This document shows positions 1 to 9,007 of a stretch of 64,000 bases of DNA, piece by piece. The number at the start of each line of letters is the position of its first letter. Position 1 is the stretch's first letter. A model generated the notes under the pieces. The model made no database searches, was not told the origin of the DNA, and saw nothing but the letters and a program-made list of their open reading frames with translations. Source of the DNA: Actinopolyspora xinjiangensis (GTDB lineage: Bacteria; Actinomycetota; Actinomycetes; Mycobacteriales; Pseudonocardiaceae); contig NZ_FNJR01000018.1 in the NCBI RefSeq assembly GCF_900104475.1, positions 22,694 through 86,693 of the forward strand, in the 5' to 3' direction. The position numbers and the translations under genes were made by a program.

Positions 1-717
1 GAACGTGCTGACGACCAGCCCCGCGTATCCCACCGCGTAGGGAACCAGCACGACGGCGATGAATGCTCGCCACAGGGCGACTGTGGTGTAGGTGAGGGTG
101 ATATCGTGGTTGTGGATGTGGGCGAACTCGTGCAGCAACACAGTCCGGAAATATTCTGGGGATGTGCTCCTGCGGGCGAGTAGAGCACCATGCAGACATA
201 CCGTCGGACGTCGGTTGCGGCCGAACACCACCGCCCCTGATGAGACCGCCCCGGGGTCGACGACGAACCGCGGCACCCGCGACAGACCTGCCACCTGTGC
301 CAGATGCTCCAGTTCCCGCAGGATCTGACCATCGTGGTCCAAGGTCTGCAAGGGGATACCCCGTCCACCTCGTTCCTTCCAGCGGGGCAGACAGAAGAAC
401 AGGACGCCGGCCGTGACCAACAACACGCCTGGCACCGCTAAGGGGAGCCATCCAGACAGCGACATCAGTGTGTAGCGGGCGACACAGGCCTGGTACGCGG
501 TGCTCTGCGCGAGATCAGCGGGGGGTTGTTGGAAGGGGGAGTTGCCGGAAGCGAGCAGACATCCCTTTCCATCGCTGACCCCGGTGGTGACAAGCGTCGT
601 CAGGCTCATCGAGCTGCTGCTGACCAGGATGAGGATCACCAGCGAGGTGAACCGTGTCGTTGTGCCCGCAGGCACGGCCCGTTCATCAAGCCGTATTGGG
701 GAAGACGCTGCCGTCAT
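1..717 (-). CDS. M48-family membrane metalloprotease, partial
   Basis: The minus-strand frame is open from an ATG at 717 to the window edge, giving 239 codons with no stop; the C-terminus lies outside. The translation has a hydrophobic N-terminal segment (residues about 20-40), a second near residues 85-105, then a zinc-protease motif HEFAHIHNHD about 40 residues before the edge, followed by another hydrophobic stretch. The HExxH motif between membrane segments is typical of the M48 (HtpX/Ste24) peptidases, which cleave membrane or lipoprotein substrates on the cytoplasmic side. The ATG overlaps the stop of the upstream gene (ATGA), so the two are probably translationally coupled. The family could also be M56/BlaR1-like; M48 is preferred because of the HExxHIxNxD form. 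Confidence 0.75.
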   Translation of the reverse strand, partial: MTAASSPIRLDERAVPAGTTTRFTSLVILILVSSSSMSLTTLVTTGVSDGKGCLLASGNSPFQQPPADLAQSTAYQACVARYTLMSLSGWLPLAVPGVLLVTAGVLFFCLPRWKERGGRGIPLQTLDHDGQILRELEHLAQVAGLSRVPRFVVDPGAVSSGAVVFGRNRRPTVCLHGALLARRSTSPEYFRTVLLHEFAHIHNHDITLTYTTVALWRAFIAVVLVPYAVGYAGLVVSTF

Positions 718-1262
718 TCATCGCCCTGATCGGCGGTCAGGGCGCTGCCGTTTCCCGGACCGTCTTCTCTAGTCGTGGCCAGCACCAGCCTGGCCACGAC
801 CGCGTCGGCTACCGTTTCAGCCCGCTCGGGCGACAAACCTCGCTGGATGGCTGTTTCCAGCACCCGCTTCCTTACCTCGTCGAGCTGCCCGGGGGTCAGC
901 GGGGGGATGCGCGCAGGCGCGGTCTTCCGACGAAACACCTTGCGCAACGCCGCCTTGGCTCCCTTGACTGATCCATCCACTGTGGATGTGGCGATCCTTT
1001 GCGCCATCTGGTCCAGCGTTAGCCACACCACCGGAGTCACCGCCACCAGGACGTCGGTCCATCCGAAGCCCAACGGTTCTCGCCTGCCACGGCGACTACG
1101 CAACCGTCGCACCGCGGTGGCGTCGTCAGACTGGGTCAGCCCGTCCACCAAGGGCAGCTCTTCCGGAGCGACCTCGGCCATTACCTCCCGGACCACGTCT
1201 CGCACTCTGAGCTCGGCTGGTGCGTTGGTGTTTCCGGCGGAAGAAGCTTTCCCAGAACTCAC
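714..1262 (-). CDS. Hypothetical protein coupled to the M48 protease
   Basis: A 182-residue protein of no family I recognise. The N-terminal half is charged and Arg-rich. A moderately hydrophobic segment (about residues 68-82, beginning GWTDVLVAVTPVVWL) could be a single membrane or amphipathic helix. The C-terminal half is helical and rich in Arg, Glu and Ala. The stop overlaps the start of the M48 protease gene by four bases, so the two are almost certainly cotranscribed and this protein may be a partner or regulator of the protease. The start codon is not firmly fixed; no strong ribosome binding site was seen. Confidence 0.55.
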   Translation of the reverse strand: MSSGKASSAGNTNAPAELRVRDVVREVMAEVAPEELPLVDGLTQSDDATAVRRLRSRRGRREPLGFGWTDVLVAVTPVVWLTLDQMAQRIATSTVDGSVKGAKAALRKVFRRKTAPARIPPLTPGQLDEVRKRVLETAIQRGLSPERAETVADAVVARLVLATTREDGPGNGSALTADQGDE

Positions 1263-2718
1263 TACGACTCCTGCGCTTCATCGTCGACGGCTACACACAC
1301 GAGTGTTGCACCACCCCGATTTGTCCAGGAGAGCCTTGGTAAGAAGTCACTCGAATAGACCAACTCCCGCCAAGCTGGGGTCACGCCAGGTGTGCCGTCC
1401 GATGTTACGGTGAGGCCACCGAGGCGGCGGCGCAGCAGAGACCATACCGAAGTGTCCGCTTGTGTACTCCGCGACGGCGGCGGTGACTTCGTTGGCAGCT
1501 TCGAGCCCGCGTCGAGTTATCGTTGCTCGCAGGGAGGTCGGTGAACCGTGCTGTGGCCTACCAGGGTTTCTCGCGTCTGTGCCCACCGCTGATCGTGACG
1601 ACTTCTTCCACAACCGGCGGATGAATCCGCCGGTCAGCTGGGAGCCGTGGTGGCCGAGGAAGGCCTGCGGTTGAGCAACAAGGGCCGCCGTTATGAATGG
1701 CAGGTATCTACCGGGTTGGCTGCGGCGTCGTAGGACGAGGTCGATCCGAACCGGCGTCGTCGGCGTTGCGTTGTTGTCGACGCCGATCTGCCCGGTATGG
1801 TTCGGCGTGCCCGGCGGATCACCGATGACCGGCGATTCCTTTCATCGATGATCAGCGACGGACCCTTTCACAGGCCAGCGTGACCTTCCTTCACTCCACC
1901 ACTTCCGTGGCGAAACTCGCGCGGTGGCCGGCGTCTGCTGTCCCGTAGCCGATCACAAGACGGAAACCCGTATTCGCAGTCTGAAGCTGACGTCGTCGAA
2001 CATTGGGTAGCTCGCCGAAATCGTGCGCAAACTTCACCGAGCGGAGCGAGCTGGTCCAGCGTGCGTCGCGGTGACACGTTTCCGACGTCGCTCCGGACAC
2101 GCGGGCCGAATGTCGACTGAGGCGTATCGCGAGAGAAGCCTTGGGGGAACACGAATGTCGATAGCCTGGGTAAGTCTACTGTCAATGCCTCCGTTCAGCG
2201 GGTATCTTGATGGGTGAGGTGGAGGCGCTGGCATGGTGATCGCCCGTGGATGATCACTGTGCCACCGCTCCCAGACCACCCGTCAAGACACCCTCTTGAC
2301 CCACTCGCCCCCGTCTGAAATCAGCCGCCTGTTCTAGGATCTACTGGGCATCTCGCCCGAGCGGATTACTCATATTCTGGCCTGTCCCACCCGGCGACGA
2401 GGTCACCGATATCGTAATCGCAGAGCTCACTGCCAGCGGAAATCTACAAACGAACCATGATCATCGAGAACTACGGATGCAGTGCTAGTCTAACCGAGTG
2501 AACATTGCTCCTCTTGAGTTGACCACGCTTCTCCGGTTCGATAGAAATATGTATTAGATCCACAAAATTGGAGCGGGTTTGCTTTGTCGAACTGAGAGCG
2601 AAAACATTTTGGCGCCGTAGAGCTGCTGTACAGGCGGATTGAATCCTGGGGTTCGACGCGAAAAGCAACGGTTTTTCCTGTGTGAGGGTTTTCGGTTTAG
2701 ATCGAGGAGTGCTGGAGC
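1263..2718. other. 1.45-kb stretch without a convincing gene
   Basis: No reading frame here has convincing codon structure, a ribosome binding site or a recognisable domain. Short coding-like patches occur on both strands (for example minus strand 1390-1600), suggesting decayed genes, but I cannot name them. From about 2450 the base composition becomes AT-richer, marking the start of the lower-GC biosynthetic island; the promoter of the 2719 operon should lie in roughly 2470-2700. Confidence 0.4.
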
Positions 2719-3789
2719 ATGTACACGATATCCGATCAATTGATAAAAACAGAGAAAATCGAGTTACTCGACTGTACGCTCCGGGATGGCTCGTATTCTG
2801 TCGATTTCCAATTCGAAGAAGATTTTGTCGTCGACCTGCTCGAGCGGATCAATGAAACACCTATCTGCAAGGTTGAAATCGGTCACGGCTTCGGTGTCGA
2901 GGCAGAAAAATCTGGAATCAGGTCATGCAATATTGACCACTACAAGTGGAGTGAAATAGCTTGTTCGGTTCTTACTGAAAAGTCTTGGGGGATGTTCGCG
3001 CAGCCAGAATTCACGCAACTGGATACCGTGGCGAAACTGTGCGATCGCGGCATGTCATTTGTTCGGGTCGGCATGGAACCAGATAGAGTTCCTGAAAACA
3101 TCGAGTATATCCAGCAGGCAACTGACGTTTGCGAACAAGTCTACCTGAACTTGATGAAGTCAAGTGCTACTCCAGTAAACGATCTACTTAGCTTGCTCGA
3201 TGGAGTCAGTCCGAGTATTGCTGGATTGTACATTGTAGACTCGTATGGTGCGATGCTTCCAAGAGACGTCCACGAGTACGTCAATGCGGTCAAGAAGCAC
3301 TTCTCGGTGATCGGGTTCCACGGTCACAACAATCTTGGTATGGCCAACGTAAACAGCATCGCAGCTATCGAAGCTGGCGCGACAATTGTCGACGGTACGC
3401 TCAACGGTATTGGCCGAGGCGCTGGAAACGCGGAGATCGAGTCACTGGCTGGCCTTCTGACTGTCCTGGACACTGATAGATTCGACTACAAGAAGCTAGC
3501 CAAGCTTGCTGAACTCTGCCGGGTAAACATGGCTGCTATCCCAGAGGATCGAGAAATGCAGGTGCTCGGTAGTGTGATCGGGATCCACTCGGGCTACTTT
3601 TCACTGGTCGAAGAGCTTTCTGCTGAGTACGACACCGACCCCGCTCATATTATGGAAGTCGCGGTCGATATAGCAGCGCAAAGCCCGAGCAAGGCCGATA
3701 TGCGGGCCGCGGCACGGCGGATCGCCGACCGTTCTGAAATGCGATCTAACTCTCACTCCGGCCAGCCGACACTAGGAGGAACACGGTGA
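2719..3789 (+). CDS. DmpG/HMGL-family aldolase
   Basis: A 356-residue TIM-barrel enzyme of the HMG-CoA lyase-like/4-hydroxy-2-oxovalerate aldolase superfamily. These enzymes make or break a C-C bond between a 2-oxo acid enolate and an aldehyde or thioester with a divalent metal. Seen directly: LLDCTLRDGSY near residue 16 (metal Asp and catalytic Arg) and GFHGHNNLGMANVN near residue 200 (metal-binding HxHxN). In DmpG/BphI the residue after DGx is the catalytic His; here it is Tyr, as in the poorly characterised DCTLRDGGY subgroup found in biosynthetic and polysaccharide clusters. The start is preceded by GAGGAG. It is the first gene of the operon and overlaps the next by four bases (GTGA). Together with the FAH-like gene it probably builds an unusual carbon skeleton; the substrate is not predictable. 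Confidence 0.85.
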   Translation: MYTISDQLIKTEKIELLDCTLRDGSYSVDFQFEEDFVVDLLERINETPICKVEIGHGFGVEAEKSGIRSCNIDHYKWSEIACSVLTEKSWGMFAQPEFTQLDTVAKLCDRGMSFVRVGMEPDRVPENIEYIQQATDVCEQVYLNLMKSSATPVNDLLSLLDGVSPSIAGLYIVDSYGAMLPRDVHEYVNAVKKHFSVIGFHGHNNLGMANVNSIAAIEAGATIVDGTLNGIGRGAGNAEIESLAGLLTVLDTDRFDYKKLAKLAELCRVNMAAIPEDREMQVLGSVIGIHSGYFSLVEELSAEYDTDPAHIMEVAVDIAAQSPSKADMRAAARRIADRSEMRSNSHSGQPTLGGTR

Positions 3790-4631
3790 AGCTGGCGAAG
3801 ATCAAATCCGATATAAAAGGTAATCAGCTAGTAATAGGACATCATAACAGATGGTTTCCGCTCGGCGATTTCTCAGGCTATGAGAACGTTACTCGTCTCA
3901 GTGATATCGTAGCCGATCAGCAGCTACGTGAATTGACGAAGCTCGTCGAGTCTCACGGGAGTGAGCTCGATATGACGGACTTCAGCCCGGAACAGGTCGC
4001 CACAATCGCCGACCGCGACGCCAATATTTGGGGAGCCGGACTCAACTACCAGCGTCACTCCGATGATTTGGGATCCGAGCAGCCTGATTCAGGACCGGGA
4101 TCTTACTTGAGGCCTGCCAGCTGTCTCATCGACAACGGACAGTATATCGAGTTGCCGAGCCAGTCCGGTCGAGTAACTGCGGAAGCAGAGCTGGGGCTGG
4201 TCATCGGTGCTGTATGCAAGAACGTGAGACGTGAACGCTGGCGATCAGTTATCGCGGGTATCACGGCGGTCCTGGACATGACTGCGGAGGACGTCATACG
4301 CGAGAATCCGCGTTACATACCTTGGGCGAAAGGTTTTGACACATTCTGTAGTATAGGTCCCGTATTGGTGACTCTGGACGAGTTCGACGAGAAAAGTCTC
4401 GACTCTCTCTGCATAGCCACCGTTCAGAACGGCGAGACCATCGCTTCAGCGGCTCCTTCCGAGATGAAATATGATCTCGGTTATCTCGTTGAATATTTCA
4501 CTGCAGGTAGGACGCTTGAGCCGGGAACGGTGATTTGTACCGGAACACCAGGAGCTGCGGTAATCAGTCCCGGAGACTCGATTAATTCAGTTGTCGAACA
4601 GGTCGGAACTCTCACGCATGCAGTTCGATAA
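3786..4631 (+). CDS. FAH-superfamily hydratase/hydrolase
   Basis: A 281-residue protein of the fumarylacetoacetate hydrolase superfamily, which includes 2-oxopent-4-enoate hydratase (MhpD), oxaloacetate decarboxylases and acylpyruvases. Family signatures seen: GLNYQRHSDD (residues about 83-92), AEAELGLVIG (metal-binding ExE), KGFDTFCSIGP and GTVICTGTP near the C-terminus. The GTG start overlaps the aldolase stop and has a strong AGGAGG upstream. In meta-cleavage pathways a FAH-fold hydratase works next to a DmpG/MhpE aldolase. Here the pair may run in the synthetic direction: aldol addition, then dehydration or hydrolysis of a 2-oxo intermediate. That direction is inference. Confidence 0.85.
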   Translation: MKLAKIKSDIKGNQLVIGHHNRWFPLGDFSGYENVTRLSDIVADQQLRELTKLVESHGSELDMTDFSPEQVATIADRDANIWGAGLNYQRHSDDLGSEQPDSGPGSYLRPASCLIDNGQYIELPSQSGRVTAEAELGLVIGAVCKNVRRERWRSVIAGITAVLDMTAEDVIRENPRYIPWAKGFDTFCSIGPVLVTLDEFDEKSLDSLCIATVQNGETIASAAPSEMKYDLGYLVEYFTAGRTLEPGTVICTGTPGAAVISPGDSINSVVEQVGTLTHAVR

Positions 4632-4670
4632 CAAGATTGAATGAACACGAGCAAGAAACTGTAGGTATCA

Positions 4671-5435
4671 ATGTATTGTCTTGATAAAAAACAAGCGCTC
4701 GTGTTGTGCGGCACCAGAGGAATTGGTTTAGGTGTCGCGCGATCGTTGGCGGGGTACGGCTGTGCCGTGACCATTTCTGGCAATGACCGAGCTCGTGCCA
4801 AGGAAGTCGCACAAAGCCTTCCCGGCTCTGATAATAGATCTTTTGCTTGCGATTTCCGAAACTCTGCCAGCGTTGGTGATAAAGTCGCCGACACGGGACC
4901 GTATGATATAGTACTGCTCAACTCGCCAGGGTTCGATCCTGGCACGGTCGACGAGCTTTCCAGCTTGCAGATCCAACAAGCGATGGAACTCATGCTGTTC
5001 TCGATTCAGCGTGCTGTCGAAGCAACTTTGCCGGCGATGAAAAAAAACCGGTGGGGTCGTTTCATCGGTATCACCTCAAGTTCTTTGTCTACTCCGGTCG
5101 ATGGTCTTGCTGGATCCACGATCGCAAGATCAGCGGTGCAATCTTATCTGAAACTACTGGCAAACAGTGTGAGTCAGTTTGGTGTAACGGTCAATCATGT
5201 AATTCCGGGAAAAATTGATACTGATCGTCTACGTTCGATCGATGTCGTTGCAGCCGAGAAAACCGGTAAAAGTGTTGAATCGATAAAAAATGGAACCCTG
5301 GAAGAGATACCTTTGAAGCGTTATGGGACTCCGGATGACGTAGGAGAGTTGGTTTCTTTTCTGGCGAGCGATAAGGCGGAGTACATCACCGGTGCCGGCA
5401 TTCGATGTGATGGAGGATATATGAAGTCAGTTTGA
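4671..5435 (+). CDS. Divergent short-chain dehydrogenase/reductase
   Basis: A 254-residue Rossmann-fold SDR. The cofactor loop reads LVLCGTRGIGLGVA, matching TGxxxGIG apart from the first residue, and the C-terminus has the family ending YITGAGIRCDGGY. The Ser region (GITSSSLSTP) is present, but the catalytic YxxxK is not: the equivalent stretch reads STIARSAVQ, resembling the divergent SDRs in which Tyr/Lys are replaced by small polar residues and Arg. It may therefore have altered chemistry or a non-canonical proton relay. It lies 39 bases after the FAH gene and 19 bases before the adenylation gene, in the same operon, and is expected to act on the acid made by the first two enzymes. The ribosome binding site is weak. 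Confidence 0.8.
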   Translation: MYCLDKKQALVLCGTRGIGLGVARSLAGYGCAVTISGNDRARAKEVAQSLPGSDNRSFACDFRNSASVGDKVADTGPYDIVLLNSPGFDPGTVDELSSLQIQQAMELMLFSIQRAVEATLPAMKKNRWGRFIGITSSSLSTPVDGLAGSTIARSAVQSYLKLLANSVSQFGVTVNHVIPGKIDTDRLRSIDVVAAEKTGKSVESIKNGTLEEIPLKRYGTPDDVGELVSFLASDKAEYITGAGIRCDGGYMKSV

Positions 5436-5454
5436 TCGAGAGGTTGATAGCGGC

Positions 5455-7227
5455 ATGTATAACCCAGTGCCGTATCAATACGGCCTTTTTGTTCAGAAAG
5501 TAGACGAGGAAGCGAGAATTCGGCAGATGTCGATCGTGGATCTTATTGACAACTCCGTGAAAAATTATCCAGACAACGATGCGGTGGATACATCCGGAGG
5601 GATTATTAATTATCGGAATTTCGGTGAAAAAATCCAGGATTTCGTGCGTCAACTCGAGGGATGCACCTCGCCCGGAGAGTTTGTCGGAATCGAGGCTGAT
5701 CGAAAATTCGGTGCGATTGTTGCGATGGTCGGTGCGTTAAAAGCCAGACGTCCGTTTGTCTTTATCGATACCCGTGATAGCGAGTCGTCAAACGCGGAGA
5801 AAATTTCCTCTCTTGGTATTAAGTTTATTGCTCGAAATCATACTGGTGAAAACAGGGCGTATCTAACCGGAGTCCCAGCGGGATGGTACCTATCTTCGAG
5901 CGACCAGACGGTCGGAATCCCGTCTGTCGAAGACGAGATCGGCTACGCGATCCATACGTCAGGTTCCACCGGTGATCCCAAATGTGTTCTGGTTCGCACG
6001 GACCCACTAACTTCGGTGATCCAATACCACATGGATCGCCTGTCCGTGGGGTCGAAATCCAGGACGCTGCAGTTTGCCCGTCTAACCTTCGACGGATGTA
6101 TCACCGAAATTCTCTGGACACTGGCTGCAGGAGCGTGTCTCGTCGTGCTGGACGAGGCTCAGTTGGTCCCGGGAACCGTACTCCAGAACACGTTGGAAAA
6201 CTTTCGGATCACTCACCTCAAAACAACGCCCTTCGCGCTGACCGCGACAGAGCCCAGCAGTGCGATGAGCCTCAGTCATGTGATCAACGGTGGTGGAGTA
6301 TGTCGACCCAGCGTAGTGCAGAAATGGTCCGAGGTGGCGAAATTCCACAACGCTTACGGGACAACTGAGACCACAGTATGCAACTTCCTAAGCGGTGAGC
6401 TGACACCTGGCGAGTGCACTCGAGCTGTACCGCTCGGGGACATCGTGGGAGACTGCGACTACTATATCCAGGGATTGGCACCAGCGGACGAGCAATCTTC
6501 CTCGGAGGAAGTTACGAGTCGAGGTGAACTCGTCATTACAGGAGAGAGCGTCGCAGTAGGCTATTTTACCGCGCAGGGCGTGCAACGGTTTACCGACATA
6601 GAAGGACGTAAAGTCTACCATACCGGTGACATCGTCGAACGTCGAGAAGATCAGCTCTACTTCGTGGAGCGATTGGATCGGCAAGTGAAAGTGCGAGGTT
6701 ATCGGCTCGATCCGGGTGAGATAGAGATCGCGGTGTGCGAGATCGGCTCTATTAAGGATACGGTGGTGACCGTCGAGTCTCACGAGGGTGATAAAACTTT
6801 CGAGCCAGATGCTTTGGTGTGTTACTATCAAGGTGACGTGGAGCCTCGCGCGGTGCGGCACCATCTCGAGGACGTCCTTGATTCGTACAAGATCCCCTCA
6901 GTCATCAAACGGATTGATGCCTTTCCCTACACGCCAAACGGGAAAGTTGATCGCGATGCTCTTCAAACCATTCGCCTTGAGGTCGACTGTGTCGATGAAA
7001 AAATGTCGTCTGCTCAACAGGTTTTGCATCTTGCGCGTCAACTTACCGGGGTGGACGACGCTATGCTGCACGACAATTTCTTCGATCTTGGTGGCGACTC
7101 GGCATCGGCAGTAATCTTGATTAACAAGATAAAAGAACTAGGTTGGGTGGATGCTGGGGTGCGAGACGTGCTTCGAGCTGAAAACCTGAAGGTCCTCGCC
7201 GACCAGCTACAAGAACGGAGCGTGTAA
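5455..7227 (+). CDS. NRPS adenylation-carrier (A-PCP) protein
   Basis: A 590-residue free-standing NRPS module with an adenylation domain (about 1-505) and a C-terminal carrier domain (about 515-588), with no condensation domain. Core motifs seen: A3 TSGSTGDPK (residues about 168-176), A4 LTFDG with the amino-group-binding Asp, A5 NAYGTTETTVCN, A7 YHTGDIV, A8 DRQVKVRGYRLDPGE, A10 PNGKVD with the catalytic Lys, and carrier FFDLGGDSA with the phosphopantetheine Ser near 548. A hand-derived pocket code is roughly D-G-T-F-I-G-A-V-C, suggesting an alpha-amino acid with a hydrophobic or aromatic side chain; this was aligned by eye and is tentative. It loads an amino acid onto its own carrier arm. 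The gene lies directly before the amidotransferase gene. Confidence 0.9.
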   Translation: MYNPVPYQYGLFVQKVDEEARIRQMSIVDLIDNSVKNYPDNDAVDTSGGIINYRNFGEKIQDFVRQLEGCTSPGEFVGIEADRKFGAIVAMVGALKARRPFVFIDTRDSESSNAEKISSLGIKFIARNHTGENRAYLTGVPAGWYLSSSDQTVGIPSVEDEIGYAIHTSGSTGDPKCVLVRTDPLTSVIQYHMDRLSVGSKSRTLQFARLTFDGCITEILWTLAAGACLVVLDEAQLVPGTVLQNTLENFRITHLKTTPFALTATEPSSAMSLSHVINGGGVCRPSVVQKWSEVAKFHNAYGTTETTVCNFLSGELTPGECTRAVPLGDIVGDCDYYIQGLAPADEQSSSEEVTSRGELVITGESVAVGYFTAQGVQRFTDIEGRKVYHTGDIVERREDQLYFVERLDRQVKVRGYRLDPGEIEIAVCEIGSIKDTVVTVESHEGDKTFEPDALVCYYQGDVEPRAVRHHLEDVLDSYKIPSVIKRIDAFPYTPNGKVDRDALQTIRLEVDCVDEKMSSAQQVLHLARQLTGVDDAMLHDNFFDLGGDSASAVILINKIKELGWVDAGVRDVLRAENLKVLADQLQERSV

Positions 7228-7231
7228 CTTA

Positions 7232-9007
7232 ATGTGCGGCATTTGCGGGACCTTCGCTCCGGACGGCCGCTTGGACCGCACGGTCGTGACGGATATGAAT
7301 TCCCGACTGCTCCATCGTGGACCTGACGAGACTTATTCTCTGGATACACCGACGCTGTCGATGAAACTCGGACGTCTTAGTATGACCGGGTTGATGGACG
7401 GCTGGCAGCCCGTAGAGGACCGTAGTGGTCGGTTCGTAGCCATGACCAACGGTGAGGTATTCAACTTCGAGGATCTTCGCAGGAGGTTCGGGGACGTCCG
7501 ATGGGCCAACGGTGTCGACGTAGCGGTCATCCCGGAACTCGTCGCGCGTCACGGACTCGAAGGTCTCGAGTTGATAGACGGACAGTTCGCAACTGTGATC
7601 CACGATCGTGCGGAGAACTCGCTGTATCTTGCCAGGGATCGTTTCGGAATCTGTCCGATGTACTACACGGTGCTGGATCACCGTGTTCACTTCTGCTCAG
7701 AGCTCAAGTCGTTGGTGCACTGTGTTCCTCACATGTGGCGATTGGATATCGGTGCAGTCGACCAATATTTGGCGTTGGGGAATATAGTCGCGCCGCGGAC
7801 ACTGGTCGACGAAGTGCAAGCCGTCCCACCAGGATGCGTGGTCCGGTTCAGTGAGAACAGTCAGAAAACCACTCGGTATTGGCGATACGGTGAATTCGTT
7901 GCGGTGGAAGACGCTGTCGAAGCAGGGGACGTACGTGACCGCTTACAGCAGTCTGTCCGCGACCGTTTGTGTGCGGATGTGGAGATCGGTTCTTACTTGA
8001 GTGGTGGTTTCGACTCCACCGCTCTTGTCATGGAAGCGGCTCGTGTCCTGGAGAAACCGGTCAGGACATTCTCTGCGGCATTCGACAATGCCGCATTGAA
8101 TGAGGGGCATTTTCAGCATGAGGTTTCGGAAGCTGTCGGAAGTGAACACCGGCGGATCCAGTGCAACCCGGTTGACATCGCCTCGGATTTCGAGAAGATG
8201 GTGCGCTACTGCTGTTACCCGCAGCGCGAGACGTACAATGTCGCGGCTATGATGTTGTCGCGTGAGGTTCAGCAGACCGGGATCAAGGGTGTCATTTCCG
8301 GGGAAGGTGCTGATGAGCTATTCTTCGGCTATGATTCCTACGCGTTCGATAGTGCGCGCAAGAGGCCGCGGGAGGCTTGCGCTGAGAATGAGCAGGCATG
8401 GGGAAGAGCAGATTTCAGCTGGGAGGTAGACTGGAACAAGGTCGCGCTACGACGAGACCAATGCCTTACTCCCGCCGCCAGGGAAGCTGTTTCGGGTAAC
8501 GAGTTCTGGCGGAATCGACTAATTCCTTTTGCTGAACACGAAACCAGGTCGCTGTCGCACATGCAGCTCCGTTCGATCGCTGACGTGTATGTCCAGCTGT
8601 CTGGTCATCTCCTCGGTGACCATGGCGACGCAATGCTCATGGCCAATTCAGTTGAAGGACGCTATCCGTTCCTGGCGAACTCTGTGGTTTCCCTGGCGCT
8701 GCAGGTTAGAGACAGTGAGAAGGTGTCCGATTTTGAAGGCAAGGCCTGTCTGAAGGCAGCTTACGCAGATATCGTTCCTCAATCGGTTCTGCAACGTGCG
8801 AAGCAAGGATTCACAGCATACGAGTTGTCCACGGTCGTCGACGATTCTATCTGGACAAGTTGGCGAGAACTCGTCGCGACCAGCGGCATCTTTTCGCTGG
8901 ATTGTCTGGATGATCTGAATACAAACCGTGCATCGGACAAGTGGGACCCTCGACTGAGTCTAATCAGTATCAGTATGGTGATGGACGAACTGGGGCTGAA
9001 AGTATGA
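7232..9007 (+). CDS. Asparagine-synthetase-type amidotransferase
   Basis: A 591-residue class II amidotransferase of the AsnB family. It begins MCGICG, so after Met removal Cys2 is the N-terminal nucleophile of the glutaminase half (residues 1 to about 200). The synthetase half carries the ATP-pyrophosphatase loop SYLSGGFDSTALV (residues about 252-264) and SGEGADELFFGYD. Known members make asparagine, or are recruited in secondary metabolism to make carboxamides, lasso macrolactams or beta-lactams by adenylating a carboxylate and attacking it with ammonia or an amine. The intact Cys2 suggests glutamine-derived ammonia and hence a primary carboxamide. In an operon without a condensation domain it could instead form the key amide bond. 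Its stop overlaps the next start (ATGA). Confidence 0.88.
   Translation: MCGICGTFAPDGRLDRTVVTDMNSRLLHRGPDETYSLDTPTLSMKLGRLSMTGLMDGWQPVEDRSGRFVAMTNGEVFNFEDLRRRFGDVRWANGVDVAVIPELVARHGLEGLELIDGQFATVIHDRAENSLYLARDRFGICPMYYTVLDHRVHFCSELKSLVHCVPHMWRLDIGAVDQYLALGNIVAPRTLVDEVQAVPPGCVVRFSENSQKTTRYWRYGEFVAVEDAVEAGDVRDRLQQSVRDRLCADVEIGSYLSGGFDSTALVMEAARVLEKPVRTFSAAFDNAALNEGHFQHEVSEAVGSEHRRIQCNPVDIASDFEKMVRYCCYPQRETYNVAAMMLSREVQQTGIKGVISGEGADELFFGYDSYAFDSARKRPREACAENEQAWGRADFSWEVDWNKVALRRDQCLTPAAREAVSGNEFWRNRLIPFAEHETRSLSHMQLRSIADVYVQLSGHLLGDHGDAMLMANSVEGRYPFLANSVVSLALQVRDSEKVSDFEGKACLKAAYADIVPQSVLQRAKQGFTAYELSTVVDDSIWTSWRELVATSGIFSLDCLDDLNTNRASDKWDPRLSLISISMVMDELGLKV

Noticed and set aside
2224..2280. 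Possible CRISPR-like or palindromic repeat upstream of the first operon
   Set aside because: Only imperfect short repeats with no regular spacing; no array.
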